NCBI RefSeq assembly: GCF_003014595.1
Contig: NZ_PYGK01000007.1
Span: 186,001-250,000, forward strand
Source of the DNA: Chitinophaga ginsengisoli
GTDB taxonomy: Bacteria; Bacteroidota; Bacteroidia; Chitinophagales; Chitinophagaceae
DNA length: 64,000 nt
Direction of reading: 5' to 3'
In this document: piece after piece, positions 1 through 9,584 of the stretch
Layout: every line of letters starts with the position of its first letter
Position numbering within the stretch: the first letter of the stretch is position 1
The notes under the pieces: model-generated
Databases searched by the model: none
What the model was told of the DNA's origin: nothing
What the model saw: only the letters and a program-made list of their open reading frames with translations
Made by a program: the position numbers and the translations under genes

Positions 1-1096
1 TATTGTTAGCGTCCGCCTTACGTCCGTTCAGGCTTTTCAGCATCGTTTCAAAAGCAAAACCTGTGTTTTGCAAGGAGGTAAAAGACCATTGGTGGAGTAC
101 AGGCAAACGTACAAAGCCATCTGGCTGATTCGCAATATTGGTGTCATAGAACGTAGTGCCACTGTGGTTACGCAGGGCCAACTCCATAGACTCCAGTGAT
201 ATCAGCAGGGCCAGATTGCTACCCAATGGTGGCACGGCTGTAGGCGCACCGGGTACCACTGTCGGCTGCGATTCGGGTAAGCGGTTGCCGATGACAAGAC
301 TATATTGTTCCACAGGGTTTACCGTTTGCCCGTGTGCGATAGGTTTGTTAGCCATTTCTACTGCCCGTACGTGCGCCATCATACTGAGGTCCGCCATACT
401 GGGAGCAATAGCGTTAAAAAGCGTGAAGGGCACATCTATATATTTGACGACTGTGGCAGGTGTAAAACCCGCTCCCGGATCTACTGGTGCGGTATTGTTG
501 TCATCCAGGAGATAGGAGAAAATGCTGTAACCATTGGCGGGCATTGTTCCTGCCAGCAAAGCACTATTCCCATTCTTTATCTGCATAGTAGCCGGTACCA
601 GGTTCTGTACCGTACCTTGTTTTACTACATTCAGCAGGTTGGCGCCATCAAGATCTGATGGGCTCAGCAACATCACCGACAACCAGGAGGGTATGTCCTG
701 ATCATAATCGACGGTAACAGATTTTCCATTGATCGTAGTTTCATATGTCAATACCTTCGGTTCAGGCCTGTTCTTTGGTATATAGGGAGAGCGCAGCCAG
801 GGCAGCTTTTCAGCATTCAGTACCACATGTGCCAAACTATTGGAAAATTCGCCTACGGCTCCGGCAGGAGGGAACACCGAGTGTATGGCGTTCCGGTCTA
901 AAGTATAGCGGGCACCTGCTACGCTGAATTTACGTGTGAGAGAAGGCAGTCCTTCACCAGTAATATCTGTTCCATCACTGTGTTTCAATATCTGCTGTAC
1001 TTCTACCTGATAGGTGCCGGCTTCGAGACCAGGAAGACTGTGTTGTATAAATGAGGCTTGCTTTTTTAGTAGCTGTTGGTCGCTATTATTAGCCAT
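1..1096 (-). CDS. Large hypothetical protein, C-terminus beyond left edge
   Basis: An open frame runs from an ATG at 1096 to the window edge without a stop (365 codons seen). It starts MANNSDQQLLKKQASFIQ, with no signal peptide. A conserved-looking block at about residues 60-105 contains FSVAGARYTLD, HSVFPPAG and GEFSNSLAHVVLN, ending LPWLRSPY. The rest looks like a soluble mixed beta protein. I do not recognise a named family, although similar 'FSVFPP...GEFSN...HVVL' segments occur, as I recall, in large uncharacterised bacterial proteins. It starts 10 bp after the stop of the DUF6603-type gene on the same strand, so it is almost certainly the third gene of that operon. Function is unknown. 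It may be a structural or surface partner of the giant protein upstream. Confidence 0.75.
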   Translation of the reverse strand, partial: MANNSDQQLLKKQASFIQHSLPGLEAGTYQVEVQQILKHSDGTDITGEGLPSLTRKFSVAGARYTLDRNAIHSVFPPAGAVGEFSNSLAHVVLNAEKLPWLRSPYIPKNRPEPKVLTYETTINGKSVTVDYDQDIPSWLSVMLLSPSDLDGANLLNVVKQGTVQNLVPATMQIKNGNSALLAGTMPANGYSIFSYLLDDNNTAPVDPGAGFTPATVVKYIDVPFTLFNAIAPSMADLSMMAHVRAVEMANKPIAHGQTVNPVEQYSLVIGNRLPESQPTVVPGAPTAVPPLGSNLALLISLESMELALRNHSGTTFYDTNIANQPDGFVRLPVLHQWSFTSLQNTGFAFETMLKSLNGRKADANN

Positions 1097-1106
1097 AATC
1101 AATGTT

Positions 1107-4100
1107 TTAAGAGAAATGCGCGAGTATTGGTTCAGCGGTATATTGATCTGTATTCAGCAGACCATCGTTCTTAAGATCCAGATAGCCGAAACCTTGCTGT
1201 TGCAACAGGTCCAGTACACTGGCCCGCTGTGTGACGGTGTTACTGAATGCATTGCCATTATCCATGCTGGTATATACAGCATCAGGATTATTGACAGGCG
1301 AAGTATTAAATGTTGGCAGTATATCCTGTTCAAGGAAGAGATTGTTCGTATCAAATACAAGGTAGTAGTAGGCAATAAAAGCCGTTCTGGCAGGGAACCA
1401 GCGCATTGGCATCATTGTAAACCCGTTCAGCGCACCTTTGATCACTGCATCGCTTCCTTTTAAGCTGATCGTTTTGGCGCCTGCATTTCCCCAAAGTGCT
1501 GTTTGAACGCTGTTGGTCTGTAGTACCAACACCAATTCAGTGACATACCTGCCAGGTTGGCCATTATCATCCAGTGCTTGTATGGTAACGTTGTGTATAG
1601 CCTGTATATTGGTTAATGCCATAGGAGGAATGCCAAAAGACAGGGTATTCCATGCAGGGTTATCCTGTTCCGGCTTATAGGCGAAGAACGGAGCGTCCTG
1701 ATGATTGTTGATCGCATTTTTGATACTGGCGTCAAGGTTAGCCGGATCAACATATGCTGTATATGATTTCAGCGAAGCGCCATTGTTAAAGATGGCATCT
1801 GTAGTAGCGGCAATTGTCTGGCTATGTATCTCAAAATTGTTGGCATCTATCAGCCAGTCCAATCCATCCGGATCTTCACTTGGTGAATAGGTCTTCATCA
1901 AACCTTTGGTGACTGTCAGGTTTACCAGCGGAGGATTACCAGCTGCCGCTTCCTTAGGCAGCGTTGCTTTGTTATTGATGTTGGGCAGAAATTCCCGGAA
2001 CTGTGTCCAGTCGACCGCTGGTGGCAATTGCTCCTCAGCACCAAAATGGATGGTAAAGGAAATGATATGCAATTCCACCCTTGCTTTACCGCCAAAGGAT
2101 GGTCCCCAGATATCCAGCATTACCGCTGCGGATATATTGATGCGGGTATGTACAAATAAGACATTTATTACGAGGGATATGTCTATCCCTATATAGGCAT
2201 CGGCCTCATAGTGGTAAGGTTTCCAGCCAATGAGGAAATCCATGCCTACATCAAACCAGGCGTTCAGTGGCCCCCTCGTCCATGTAGCATGAAAGGCAAT
2301 GCCCGCCATGATAGCGTTGCCCGTGAGCGCAAAGTAAGACAGGCCTGCTATATTGAGGCTATCCATAGCAAAACCCATCCGGAGACGCGGTACATCAGGG
2401 TAATAGGCGGGGCGCTGGTAATGAGGGTTATAACCACCGATGGTTACTACAAAGTCGCCTTTATGCGTACCGCTGAACCAGGTATAAAATGCAAAGCCTC
2501 CGGAGAGATGTACAAAACCTGCATATAGATAAGAAGCCGGCGTGATGGTACCTAAGCTGGCCAACAGACCATCTGAAGGGGAGAAGTTGACCTCAAAATC
2601 GATCTGGATATAAGCGATTGGTTCCGGTTCTTTTACCGGTATGGTCATGGCAGCACTGCCAACAAGGCCTACCTGGAATTTTACACCAAAGGCAACAGAC
2701 AGCACGGCTGATATTTCAATCATCTCAAAGGAGCTGGCATCCAGCCCCAGGGCGAACCAGTATTCGCCTTCCTGTACAGGCAGATACCTGGCCAGATTGG
2801 TGAGCGCCATGGACATTGTATCCAGCTTTGTTGCCGCATCCGTGCCTAAGTTGGCAGCTGTTGGAATAGTGTTGCTCGCAGGCAGAAAGGGATAGTTGGC
2901 GAGTTGATTGAAGGTCGGCAATACAAAAGCACGGTTCACGCCAAACCCACCTGCAAGACCGTTGATAAAAAAGAAAGGAGGTCCGCCGATAGGCACATTC
3001 AGGTGCAGGAAAACAAAAAGGGAAGGATGCCCCATGTCATTAGAAAATCCTCCATATGCCTGTAATCCGAACGGGCCTGCCTGTACGATGAATTCTCCGA
3101 TGAAGTTTACGCCTTTGTCGTCGGGCAGGCTTACAAACCCACCTGCTATCTGCATATCGGGCGCCTGGTAATTGACAAAAAGGCCACCTAAGCGAAATGC
3201 AATGTCGTGTATAGGATTAAAGGAGGCGCCCTTCTTACCGGGTTTGGGTATATTGAAACTAAGACCAAGCCTGTCGAGCGCCATTTCTAAACCACCGATC
3301 TTAAAGCCACCATCTACATAGAAAGCGATCGTACCCAGCTGTATATCCGGTTTGGACGCTTTGGTATACGCCATCCCTATTTTCTGCAGACTGACAGGTC
3401 CCAATGTTTTGTTCAGCTCCAGCCAGCTCACGGGATCTTTAGGGGCCGCCATATTGGGAGCAAAAGCCGTGTGTCCGGGGACAGACATACCTGTATCGAT
3501 AGGCAGGGGCATTGTACCGGTGTTGTTTACCGCCCCATCCTGCTCATTACCAAAAACGGCTATCACAGAAAAACCACTATGCGTCAGGAAAGCGGAGGTA
3601 GGGTCTGGCGCCAGTCGCCCGGGATCTCCTATTGCAGGAATATTAAAAAAGAGCTTTTGATCTTGCTGAGAGAATGTCGCGTTGGTATAGAAGAAACCCA
3701 GCTTATCGAGTCTCAGCTTATCTACTCCCGGTGCTTTTCCTACCAGCGGCAGGTGTGAAAGATCGATGAGTCCATCAATCGCCACGCCAAATACATAAGG
3801 TGTAGCAGCAGGATCGGCGGTAGATGTGGGCTGTCCTGTATCGAACCTGACATCATTTGTATAGGCCAAATACAGGTCCCAGGTGGTGTTTGCTATTTCA
3901 AAACTGAAGGTACCGGCCAATTGCAGCTTCGTTTGCGCTTCTCCGGATTTTTGCACTTCAATGGATAATCCTTCAATAGCAGCGTCAAAATTGAGTTCTG
4001 CAGGCAGCTTACTATCGATGGGATTATTTTTTGCCAGGTAGAGCAACAGGTCTGACAGGGAAGGCGCTGTTTGCGGAGCGGTAACATAGTTACCGCGCAT

Positions 4101-6005
4101 AGTATAGGTTTTTACAGGCGGTTGCGTGGTGGTGGCGGATTCTTCGAAAACCAGGTCAAACTCCGCCTGTATGTTTTTAGATTTGATGGTTGTATCAATC
4201 TTTATGGCACCATCCAGCACTTTATCAAAGGCAGCATCACTATGTATAAGATGAATACCAAAGTCCATTTCCAGCCAGGCATAAGCGCCGTTTTTGATGG
4301 ACATGGTAAGATCGAGATTTTTCTTTAGGGTGGCATATTGCACATACAAACTTTGTACATACCAACTGCGTAAGAAAGGCGGGATACCCACAGGTTTTGA
4401 AGGCTTGTTTGGGTATGCCGTGTCTACCCTTGTATTCATATCGCCTATACCTGGTTTTTCATCTGACAAGTCCAGCTCACCGGTGAACACCCATTTCTGA
4501 TCGGTACTGTAGGCTGCTTCCAGTGACAGGCTATAGTCTGCAATGTCGAGTATACCGCCTGCTTTAAAATTTATGCTGGCATCTTCTTGTCTGTCGAGGT
4601 AGAAATTCAGTCCGTTGAGGCTGATCTTCGTGGGGGTATTGAGCAGGTCCCAATCCCCTTCAAGCACGATATTGCCCTGAAAGCTGTAGTTGCTGCCACC
4701 TTTACCATCGGGTGTGCGGTTGAGTTCAAAATAGAAGGCATCAATTTCAATGTCCGGAAAATCCTGCGCTTGTGTATCGCCAGTAAAAAAGGTGTATAAC
4801 TCCTGCATGGTGAGCGGCTTATCAGGATTTGCAAGCCTGCCGTAAAAGCTGTAGTTCCCATTCGTGCTAAAACCAGCACTCAGGCTAAGCCAGCCGCTTA
4901 TAACACCAGAGATCATACCGCCTATATCATAACCGTTTCCAGTGCTTTTGGGCGTGAGGAGGAATTTGACATCGATCTGCTCCAGGTATACCTGGTCCCA
5001 TAGTTGCCACTTTTCACCATCAGACATCCCTACCTCAACTGAGAGGAGATTGATTTTTTTACCTATTGTATCATAGTTGATTAATATATCTTTTAGCAGC
5101 AGGTCATTTGGTTTGGAGATGGTAAACCCGGGAATGTGTAGTGGTGTACCACCTGTTAACTGAACAATATCTGCTAATGCACCTCCCAGTGGTGTATCGA
5201 GTCTGGCGTTGAAAATGATATTACCACTGGCATCGTTGAGACTCAGGACGAGTTCAAACCAGGTGTCTTTGAAGGCGACAAGCATACTTACATGAATCTT
5301 ACTGTCTGTTTGCCAGCGGAGATCTGAAGTATTGAAATAAGGATTTGAATTGATCTGCAGCCTGGGACCTTCCAGTGTGAAGGGACCGAGTGTGGCTTGG
5401 TCGGCGGTACTGTCCATGATCAACATCATATCCGGCACATATTGCGTTGCCTTTGCTGAGGAGGTTCCCCGCATTTTTATTTGTCCCCAGAGCGTCGAAG
5501 GAGGATCTGTAGCGGGAAATATAAAGGATAGTACATTGAGGGGCGCTATACTAAAATCCAGGTTACCCTCGAAGTAAAATCCCTGTAAGGTGTTATCAGT
5601 TTCGCTATCATAGCTATCCCAGTAAAAGGAAATCTCTTTGCAGGGCAATTCCTGTAATACCGGGGCATTAAGGCTGGGAAAGAGGGCTGTGATAGTACTA
5701 TCATCCGGCGGTGTAGATCTGATGGCCAGCTGCGGAGCACCATCTACCATTTTGATCAGTACTTTTGGCATTGTGAGGCCTCGGAAAGGGCCGCTCTGGC
5801 CAATACCACTGAATCGGATAGTGCCATTCGTCTGATCAAAGTTATAGCTTCCTGCATCTGCTTTTATATGGATAGCGCCATTGTCTTCAAAGAAATACAT
5901 CTGAAGCAATGGCGTTAATGCTGCATCATTTTCGAACAGGGCCGGGGAGAGTGTTATATTGGGCAGTTGCGCCTGTAGTGATGCGTTAATGTCGGCAATG
6001 GTCAT
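1107..6005 (-). CDS. Giant DUF6603-type beta-rich protein (1632 aa)
   Basis: This 1632-residue protein has no signal peptide and no clear membrane segment. It is built from a long series of short amphipathic beta units of the kind 'F.G.L.L....' with regular aromatic and Gly positions. The stretch FFFINGLAGGFGVNRAF near residue 1030 and the surrounding Gly-rich strands match my memory of DUF6603, a domain found in very large bacterial and fungal proteins of unknown role. Residues from about 1330 to the end are a different, more mixed region. Its ATG overlaps the stop of the MBL-fold gene upstream in an ATGA, which indicates translational coupling. The fold could be a long beta groove or solenoid, but that is inference. 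Function is unknown. The family call is fairly sure and the role is open. Confidence 0.8.
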   Translation of the reverse strand: MTIADINASLQAQLPNITLSPALFENDAALTPLLQMYFFEDNGAIHIKADAGSYNFDQTNGTIRFSGIGQSGPFRGLTMPKVLIKMVDGAPQLAIRSTPPDDSTITALFPSLNAPVLQELPCKEISFYWDSYDSETDNTLQGFYFEGNLDFSIAPLNVLSFIFPATDPPSTLWGQIKMRGTSSAKATQYVPDMMLIMDSTADQATLGPFTLEGPRLQINSNPYFNTSDLRWQTDSKIHVSMLVAFKDTWFELVLSLNDASGNIIFNARLDTPLGGALADIVQLTGGTPLHIPGFTISKPNDLLLKDILINYDTIGKKINLLSVEVGMSDGEKWQLWDQVYLEQIDVKFLLTPKSTGNGYDIGGMISGVISGWLSLSAGFSTNGNYSFYGRLANPDKPLTMQELYTFFTGDTQAQDFPDIEIDAFYFELNRTPDGKGGSNYSFQGNIVLEGDWDLLNTPTKISLNGLNFYLDRQEDASINFKAGGILDIADYSLSLEAAYSTDQKWVFTGELDLSDEKPGIGDMNTRVDTAYPNKPSKPVGIPPFLRSWYVQSLYVQYATLKKNLDLTMSIKNGAYAWLEMDFGIHLIHSDAAFDKVLDGAIKIDTTIKSKNIQAEFDLVFEESATTTQPPVKTYTMRGNYVTAPQTAPSLSDLLLYLAKNNPIDSKLPAELNFDAAIEGLSIEVQKSGEAQTKLQLAGTFSFEIANTTWDLYLAYTNDVRFDTGQPTSTADPAATPYVFGVAIDGLIDLSHLPLVGKAPGVDKLRLDKLGFFYTNATFSQQDQKLFFNIPAIGDPGRLAPDPTSAFLTHSGFSVIAVFGNEQDGAVNNTGTMPLPIDTGMSVPGHTAFAPNMAAPKDPVSWLELNKTLGPVSLQKIGMAYTKASKPDIQLGTIAFYVDGGFKIGGLEMALDRLGLSFNIPKPGKKGASFNPIHDIAFRLGGLFVNYQAPDMQIAGGFVSLPDDKGVNFIGEFIVQAGPFGLQAYGGFSNDMGHPSLFVFLHLNVPIGGPPFFFINGLAGGFGVNRAFVLPTFNQLANYPFLPASNTIPTAANLGTDAATKLDTMSMALTNLARYLPVQEGEYWFALGLDASSFEMIEISAVLSVAFGVKFQVGLVGSAAMTIPVKEPEPIAYIQIDFEVNFSPSDGLLASLGTITPASYLYAGFVHLSGGFAFYTWFSGTHKGDFVVTIGGYNPHYQRPAYYPDVPRLRMGFAMDSLNIAGLSYFALTGNAIMAGIAFHATWTRGPLNAWFDVGMDFLIGWKPYHYEADAYIGIDISLVINVLFVHTRINISAAVMLDIWGPSFGGKARVELHIISFTIHFGAEEQLPPAVDWTQFREFLPNINNKATLPKEAAAGNPPLVNLTVTKGLMKTYSPSEDPDGLDWLIDANNFEIHSQTIAATTDAIFNNGASLKSYTAYVDPANLDASIKNAINNHQDAPFFAYKPEQDNPAWNTLSFGIPPMALTNIQAIHNVTIQALDDNGQPGRYVTELVLVLQTNSVQTALWGNAGAKTISLKGSDAVIKGALNGFTMMPMRWFPARTAFIAYYYLVFDTNNLFLEQDILPTFNTSPVNNPDAVYTSMDNGNAFSNTVTQRASVLDLLQQQGFGYLDLKNDGLLNTDQYTAEPILAHFS

Positions 6006-7555
6006 AGTTCAGATTGTTGAAGACGTGCTGGATTGATGGCAGGAGATGTCTCGTCAATTGTACTTGCCGGAGGCTTCAGCGCAAGCTGGTACGAGTCATT
6101 TGATCCGGTAGCCCAGATGTTATCGGTAATATTTGATATATTCTCACGGACAAGATCTTCCCAGGCGTAGATCGTATGCGTGTTCGGAATGGGCTTTTTT
6201 ATGACGGGGAAAGGAAAAAAGTTCTCTAAAATAGTTTTTTGCGGCAGATGGTGCTTCTCCAGGCTTTGCCCTCCTACACTGGCAATGGCCATTTTTCTTC
6301 TTTTAAGCGAATTAGCAAAGGCCCTGGAAGAAGAGGTCGGACTACCATGGTGCCCTATACGCAGATAATTTACTTTTGACAGAAGCGACTTTCTGTAGTG
6401 ATTCATGGCTACATATTCAGCAACGACTGTGGCATCTCCACATACCAATACTTTCCTGTTAAAGCATTCTATTAGTATTATTAAACTTCGTTTGTTCTGT
6501 ATAGTACCATTTCCTTTTTTTTCTCCGGCCGTCTTTAATTTGGCATCGTTTTTATAAAAAGTATTTTTTTTCCAGGCTCCGGTTACATTTGCGGCGAGTA
6601 ATGATATTTTGAAATCTGAATTTTTCTGCCCTATTGTATTTTCTTCATAGTATAAAACCATGGCATTATTACTGTCAATAAATTCTTTTCCCAGTGCCTT
6701 TGATTGTCCGGAGGTGGCGGTTACGGGTACATCGTTAATAGATTGGGTGAATGTATTGGCGTTGGCTTTTTCTTCCCGTATGATAGCTTTTTTTATATAA
6801 GCGGGCGTGTCTCCGCTGATTGTTTTTACATATGTTCCCGATGTGAAATATTGGTTAAAGTCTTCAGTGCCGCCATAATAGGTTATGTCTACGCTGATGC
6901 CACTCAATGGTTGTAGAATATCTTCTATTTTATTGTGGTGATCCCTATCGATATGCGTCAGCAATAGCATGTCTATTTTATTGCGGCCGTTCAGAAACAT
7001 TTTATTCTTTACCTGGTTGCGTACATGATCAAATGGGGCAGTACCCTGAAGGGATGGGTCTAAAACGATATCATCTGTGCCTCCGTCACTACCACAGTCT
7101 ATCATAATTCTGGTACCCTGAGGGCTGGTGACGAGGGTACAGTCGCCCAACCCTATATTGACAAACTGGACGTACAGATTACCATCACCGGCCTGTTTGC
7201 CCCGGCCCAGAGGAACAATATTGGCAGCTGCCCTGTTTTCTTCACGTTTAAGTTCATCGTCGAACAGTTTAAGTTGCATTCCTAACTGCGTTTGGACGGC
7301 TGTTATTGCGGTAGTAGCAGTTCTTATCACATACTCGGGCGAAAAAGGATTGTCTCCTCTTGCAAGGGTACCAATAAACAAAAGTTCGGCCTTCCACTGA
7401 GCCAGATAACTCTTCAAAGTTGTAATACGTTCACTTAATGGAAGTGGAGATGTTGCTGGTAGAGGGCCTTTGGTAGTCAGATCGGCTTTCAGTCTTTTTC
7501 CGCTTCTTGCAGGGGGATCCTGTTCTGATGTTGTTCTTTTTCTTTTCCTGCACAT
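6002..7555 (-). CDS. MBL-fold (ComEC/Rec2-like) metallohydrolase
   Basis: A 517-residue cytosolic-looking protein. The metallo-beta-lactamase fold spans about residues 126-480: strand FVNIGLGDCTLV with MIDCGSDGG at 151-159, the metal motif THIDRDHH at 200-207 (HxDxDH), GDATVV near 375 and RIGHHGSP near 400. This order resembles the ComEC-type and stand-alone competence-like MBL hydrolases, which act on nucleic acids or small phosphoesters. The substrate here cannot be told. The first 125 residues are a private extension: a very basic start (CRKRKRT, then SGKRLKA) followed by a helical stretch. The gene is the first of a three-gene unit, and its stop overlaps the start of the DUF6603-type gene. 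No consensus promoter was seen in the 160 bp upstream. Confidence 0.85.
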   Translation of the reverse strand: MCRKRKRTTSEQDPPARSGKRLKADLTTKGPLPATSPLPLSERITTLKSYLAQWKAELLFIGTLARGDNPFSPEYVIRTATTAITAVQTQLGMQLKLFDDELKREENRAAANIVPLGRGKQAGDGNLYVQFVNIGLGDCTLVTSPQGTRIMIDCGSDGGTDDIVLDPSLQGTAPFDHVRNQVKNKMFLNGRNKIDMLLLTHIDRDHHNKIEDILQPLSGISVDITYYGGTEDFNQYFTSGTYVKTISGDTPAYIKKAIIREEKANANTFTQSINDVPVTATSGQSKALGKEFIDSNNAMVLYYEENTIGQKNSDFKISLLAANVTGAWKKNTFYKNDAKLKTAGEKKGNGTIQNKRSLIILIECFNRKVLVCGDATVVAEYVAMNHYRKSLLSKVNYLRIGHHGSPTSSSRAFANSLKRRKMAIASVGGQSLEKHHLPQKTILENFFPFPVIKKPIPNTHTIYAWEDLVRENISNITDNIWATGSNDSYQLALKPPASTIDETSPAINPARLQQSEL

Positions 7556-7714
7556 ATAAACGTGTTTATCAGAGGGTTATAGGGACCATATTCTTAGTTG
7601 TGTAAAATCACAAGAATAATAGTGTTTCGATTCTAAAGTAGAAATATTTTATGAGATTATTTCGGGTATTATCGCATCAGCGGGATTTTATAGGTGCAGA
7701 CTGCGGCTCAATAG

Positions 7715-7951
7715 CTATTTAAACTTTCCCTCCCGTAAAGCGGCTTTATAGAAATCTTCTACTTTGGTCCTTGCCCAGGGTGTTTTACGAAGGAATTTTA
7801 AACTGGATTGTATGGAAGGGTTGCTGATAAAACAATTGATCCGGATCTGGTATCCCAGTTCATCCCATCCGTAGCTATCTACAAGTTGTATAAGGATCTT
7901 TTCCAGTGTTATTCCATGTAATGGATCTTTTGATGTATTCCCTGCTTCCAT
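7715..7951 (-). CDS. VF530 / DUF2132 family small protein
   Basis: A 78-residue protein with the family core DPLHGITLEKILIQLV, GYQIRINCF and NPSIQSSLKFLRKTPWAR. VF530 (DUF2132) proteins are small helical proteins thought to bind DNA; the role is poorly known. The longest frame begins at a TTG (7972) and would add seven unrelated residues. I prefer the ATG at 7951, which gives a start (MEAGNTSKDPLHG) typical of the family. A TATCTTTG sequence on this strand (7977-7970) matches the Bacteroidota -7 consensus but lies only about 20 bp upstream, so the leader would be very short. The gene stands alone and is divergent from the SEC-C gene. Confidence 0.85.
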   Translation of the reverse strand: MEAGNTSKDPLHGITLEKILIQLVDSYGWDELGYQIRINCFISNPSIQSSLKFLRKTPWARTKVEDFYKAALREGKFK

Positions 7952-8000
7952 ATGATGCCGTTTGCATGGCAAAGATACAGTTTATACAGCTGTTTTTTTG

Positions 8001-8034
8001 TTTGCCCAATATTCCCCCGACTTCACTAATTTTG
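8001..8034 (+). promoter_or_regulatory. Promoter for the SEC-C gene
   Basis: TAATTTTG at 8027-8034 matches the Bacteroidota -7 element TAnnTTTG exactly. The TTTG at 8001-8004 could be the -33 element, with a slightly long spacer of 22 bp. Transcription would start near 8041, about 70 bp before the gene. Confidence 0.45.
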
Positions 8035-8110
8035 CCCTCTATTACAGCGCCGAAGAGGCCAGTCAGGCTTATGCGGCACTTTTATATCACTTTAAGGTTG
8101 TTGAACGAGT

Positions 8111-8800
8111 ATGATAAGTCCAATTGAGATTACCGGTCCGGTCCAGCGACTGATCGACAAAATCGGGTCAGAATATGAACATGAAATTGTCCCCATTAAG
8201 CCAGATCCTGCGGCTACTCCAGGGAACTGTTATTTTAATGTACAGGATAAAGTGGCTAAAGACGGTGGAAACCTCGTCTATGGATGGGCTGTCTGGTTAA
8301 GCGATTTCATATGTGAAGGCGAACACCATGCGGTATGGGAAGACGAGGACGGGAACCTGGTTGATGTTACACCGCCGCGTGTACCGATCGACAAGCTATT
8401 GTTTATTCCTGATGACAGATTTGCATACGAGGGAAAGCATATCGGGAGTATCAGGAGCAGTATTGTAGATAATCCGTTGGTAGACCATATTATTCTATTG
8501 GCTGAAATGAAGGATTACCTGCTGCGGTTTGCGACTCGTGTGGGCAACGAACAGCATCATTTCAATACATTTAACGGGAATATCTACACGCATTATGATA
8601 CTTTGTTCAATAATGCAGTGCTCTTTTTCAGAGAAGGAGGGAAGCTGGGAAGTCCCTGTTATTGCGGAAGTCTGAAACCATATAGCCAGTGCCATGGTAA
8701 AAATCTGCCGGCTTCTATTGAAAAGGTGAAGGATACTGTCGTGAAGATGGATGATCTTGCAAAGGAGGGAAAAGAGGGTGAGCAGTCGCAAGAGGGATAA
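8111..8800 (+). CDS. SEC-C motif protein
   Basis: A 229-residue soluble protein. Near the C-terminus (about residues 177-191) it carries PCYCGSLKPYSQCHG, a clear SEC-C zinc-binding motif (CxCGS...CHG) as in the tail of SecA and many small cytosolic proteins. The first 100 residues form a separate domain with GNCYFNVQDKV, LVYGWAVW and GEHHAVWED, followed by LVDVTPP. This arrangement occurs in other proteins of unknown function. The last 30 residues are charged and probably disordered. Function is unknown; zinc binding is likely. It has its own promoter and a strong terminator, so it is probably a single-gene transcript. Confidence 0.85.
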   Translation: MISPIEITGPVQRLIDKIGSEYEHEIVPIKPDPAATPGNCYFNVQDKVAKDGGNLVYGWAVWLSDFICEGEHHAVWEDEDGNLVDVTPPRVPIDKLLFIPDDRFAYEGKHIGSIRSSIVDNPLVDHIILLAEMKDYLLRFATRVGNEQHHFNTFNGNIYTHYDTLFNNAVLFFREGGKLGSPCYCGSLKPYSQCHGKNLPASIEKVKDTVVKMDDLAKEGKEGEQSQEG

Positions 8801-8834
8801 GATTTTATGCTGGCATTGGAATAGCCGGGAATAG

Positions 8835-8875
8835 AGGAAGCCGTCTCCATAGCGTGGAGACGGCTTCCTGTTTTA
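8835..8875. terminator. Bidirectional hairpin terminator
   Basis: A perfect 15-bp stem (8835-8849 with 8855-8869) around a 5-nt TAGCG loop, followed by a T-rich stretch. It lies between the SEC-C gene and the convergent dead VWA gene. Confidence 0.8.
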
Positions 8876-8906
8876 TCACTCAGTAGATAAGTATCAGTTT
8901 TCCTAT

Positions 8907-9520
8907 TTACTCACTTTTATGATCAGATGTTGAAGTGTTGTCGATACTAAGCAGCATCGCTTTTTTAATCATCTGTATAAACTCTGCTCTATATCCTTCA
9001 GTATCATCGCCTTTTGCTTCCTGTGCCAGTAATAGCGCACTCCCATAGGTCGCCTGGCCTTTATGTGCGGAATTTCTAAGCAACAATCCAAATGTCGCTA
9101 CAGCTGCTGCCATCCTGAAGTCTTCAGTCGCCTGCCGGATGTCTTTTATTTCCCATGGCATCACGTTAGTCAGCAGTTTACTACTACCAGCCTTAGGCTG
9201 TTTATAACGCAATTTCACTGTAAGCGCTTCGCCATCGTAGCCGGCAGAGAGAGTTTTCTGCTGATACTTCAGCGCATCAACGGCAGGTTTGCTTTCACCG
9301 GGTTTACTGCCAGTGGGGATGATTTCATATAATGCTGTTATGGTATGGCCAACGCCCATATCACCGGCGTCTTTTTTATCGTGCCCTTGATCTTCACAGG
9401 GCCTCCTACAATAGGATCCCGGGAGCTATCCATCACAATTCCCTGAATAGTGTGTTGGGCATGTAGGTGCAGGCTTATTAGTCCCGCTAGTAGCAGGAGA
9501 CAGTATTTTACTTTACTCAT
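8907..9520 (-). pseudogene. Remnant of a VWA/DUF3520 (YfbK-like) protein with internal deletion
   Basis: Two pieces of one gene lie in different frames. The 5' piece (9520 to about 9390) encodes a signal peptide (MSKVKYCLLLLAGLISLHLHA), then the start of a carboxypeptidase-regulatory-like domain (HTIQGIVMDSSRDPIVGG). The 3' piece (to 8907) encodes the end of the YfbK family: KKDAGDMGVGHTITALYEI, then NSAHKGQATYGSALLLA and DTEGYRAEF, which belong to the DUF3520 C-terminal domain. The whole von Willebrand A domain that should lie between them is missing. The junction sits in an A-run near 9385-9390, and the frames do not match across it. Intact relatives are secreted VWA proteins of several hundred residues. 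This copy is almost certainly dead through an internal deletion plus frame loss. Confidence 0.85.
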
Positions 9521-9584
9521 TCAAAATCGTTTACGAGATGATATAGGGATGCTGATTTTTGCATAAACATATAAAATAATATGT

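Noticed and set aside
8051..8110. Open frame 7906-8127 overlapping the VF530 and SEC-C starts
   Set aside because: It crosses a good promoter and the start of a well-supported gene in another frame.
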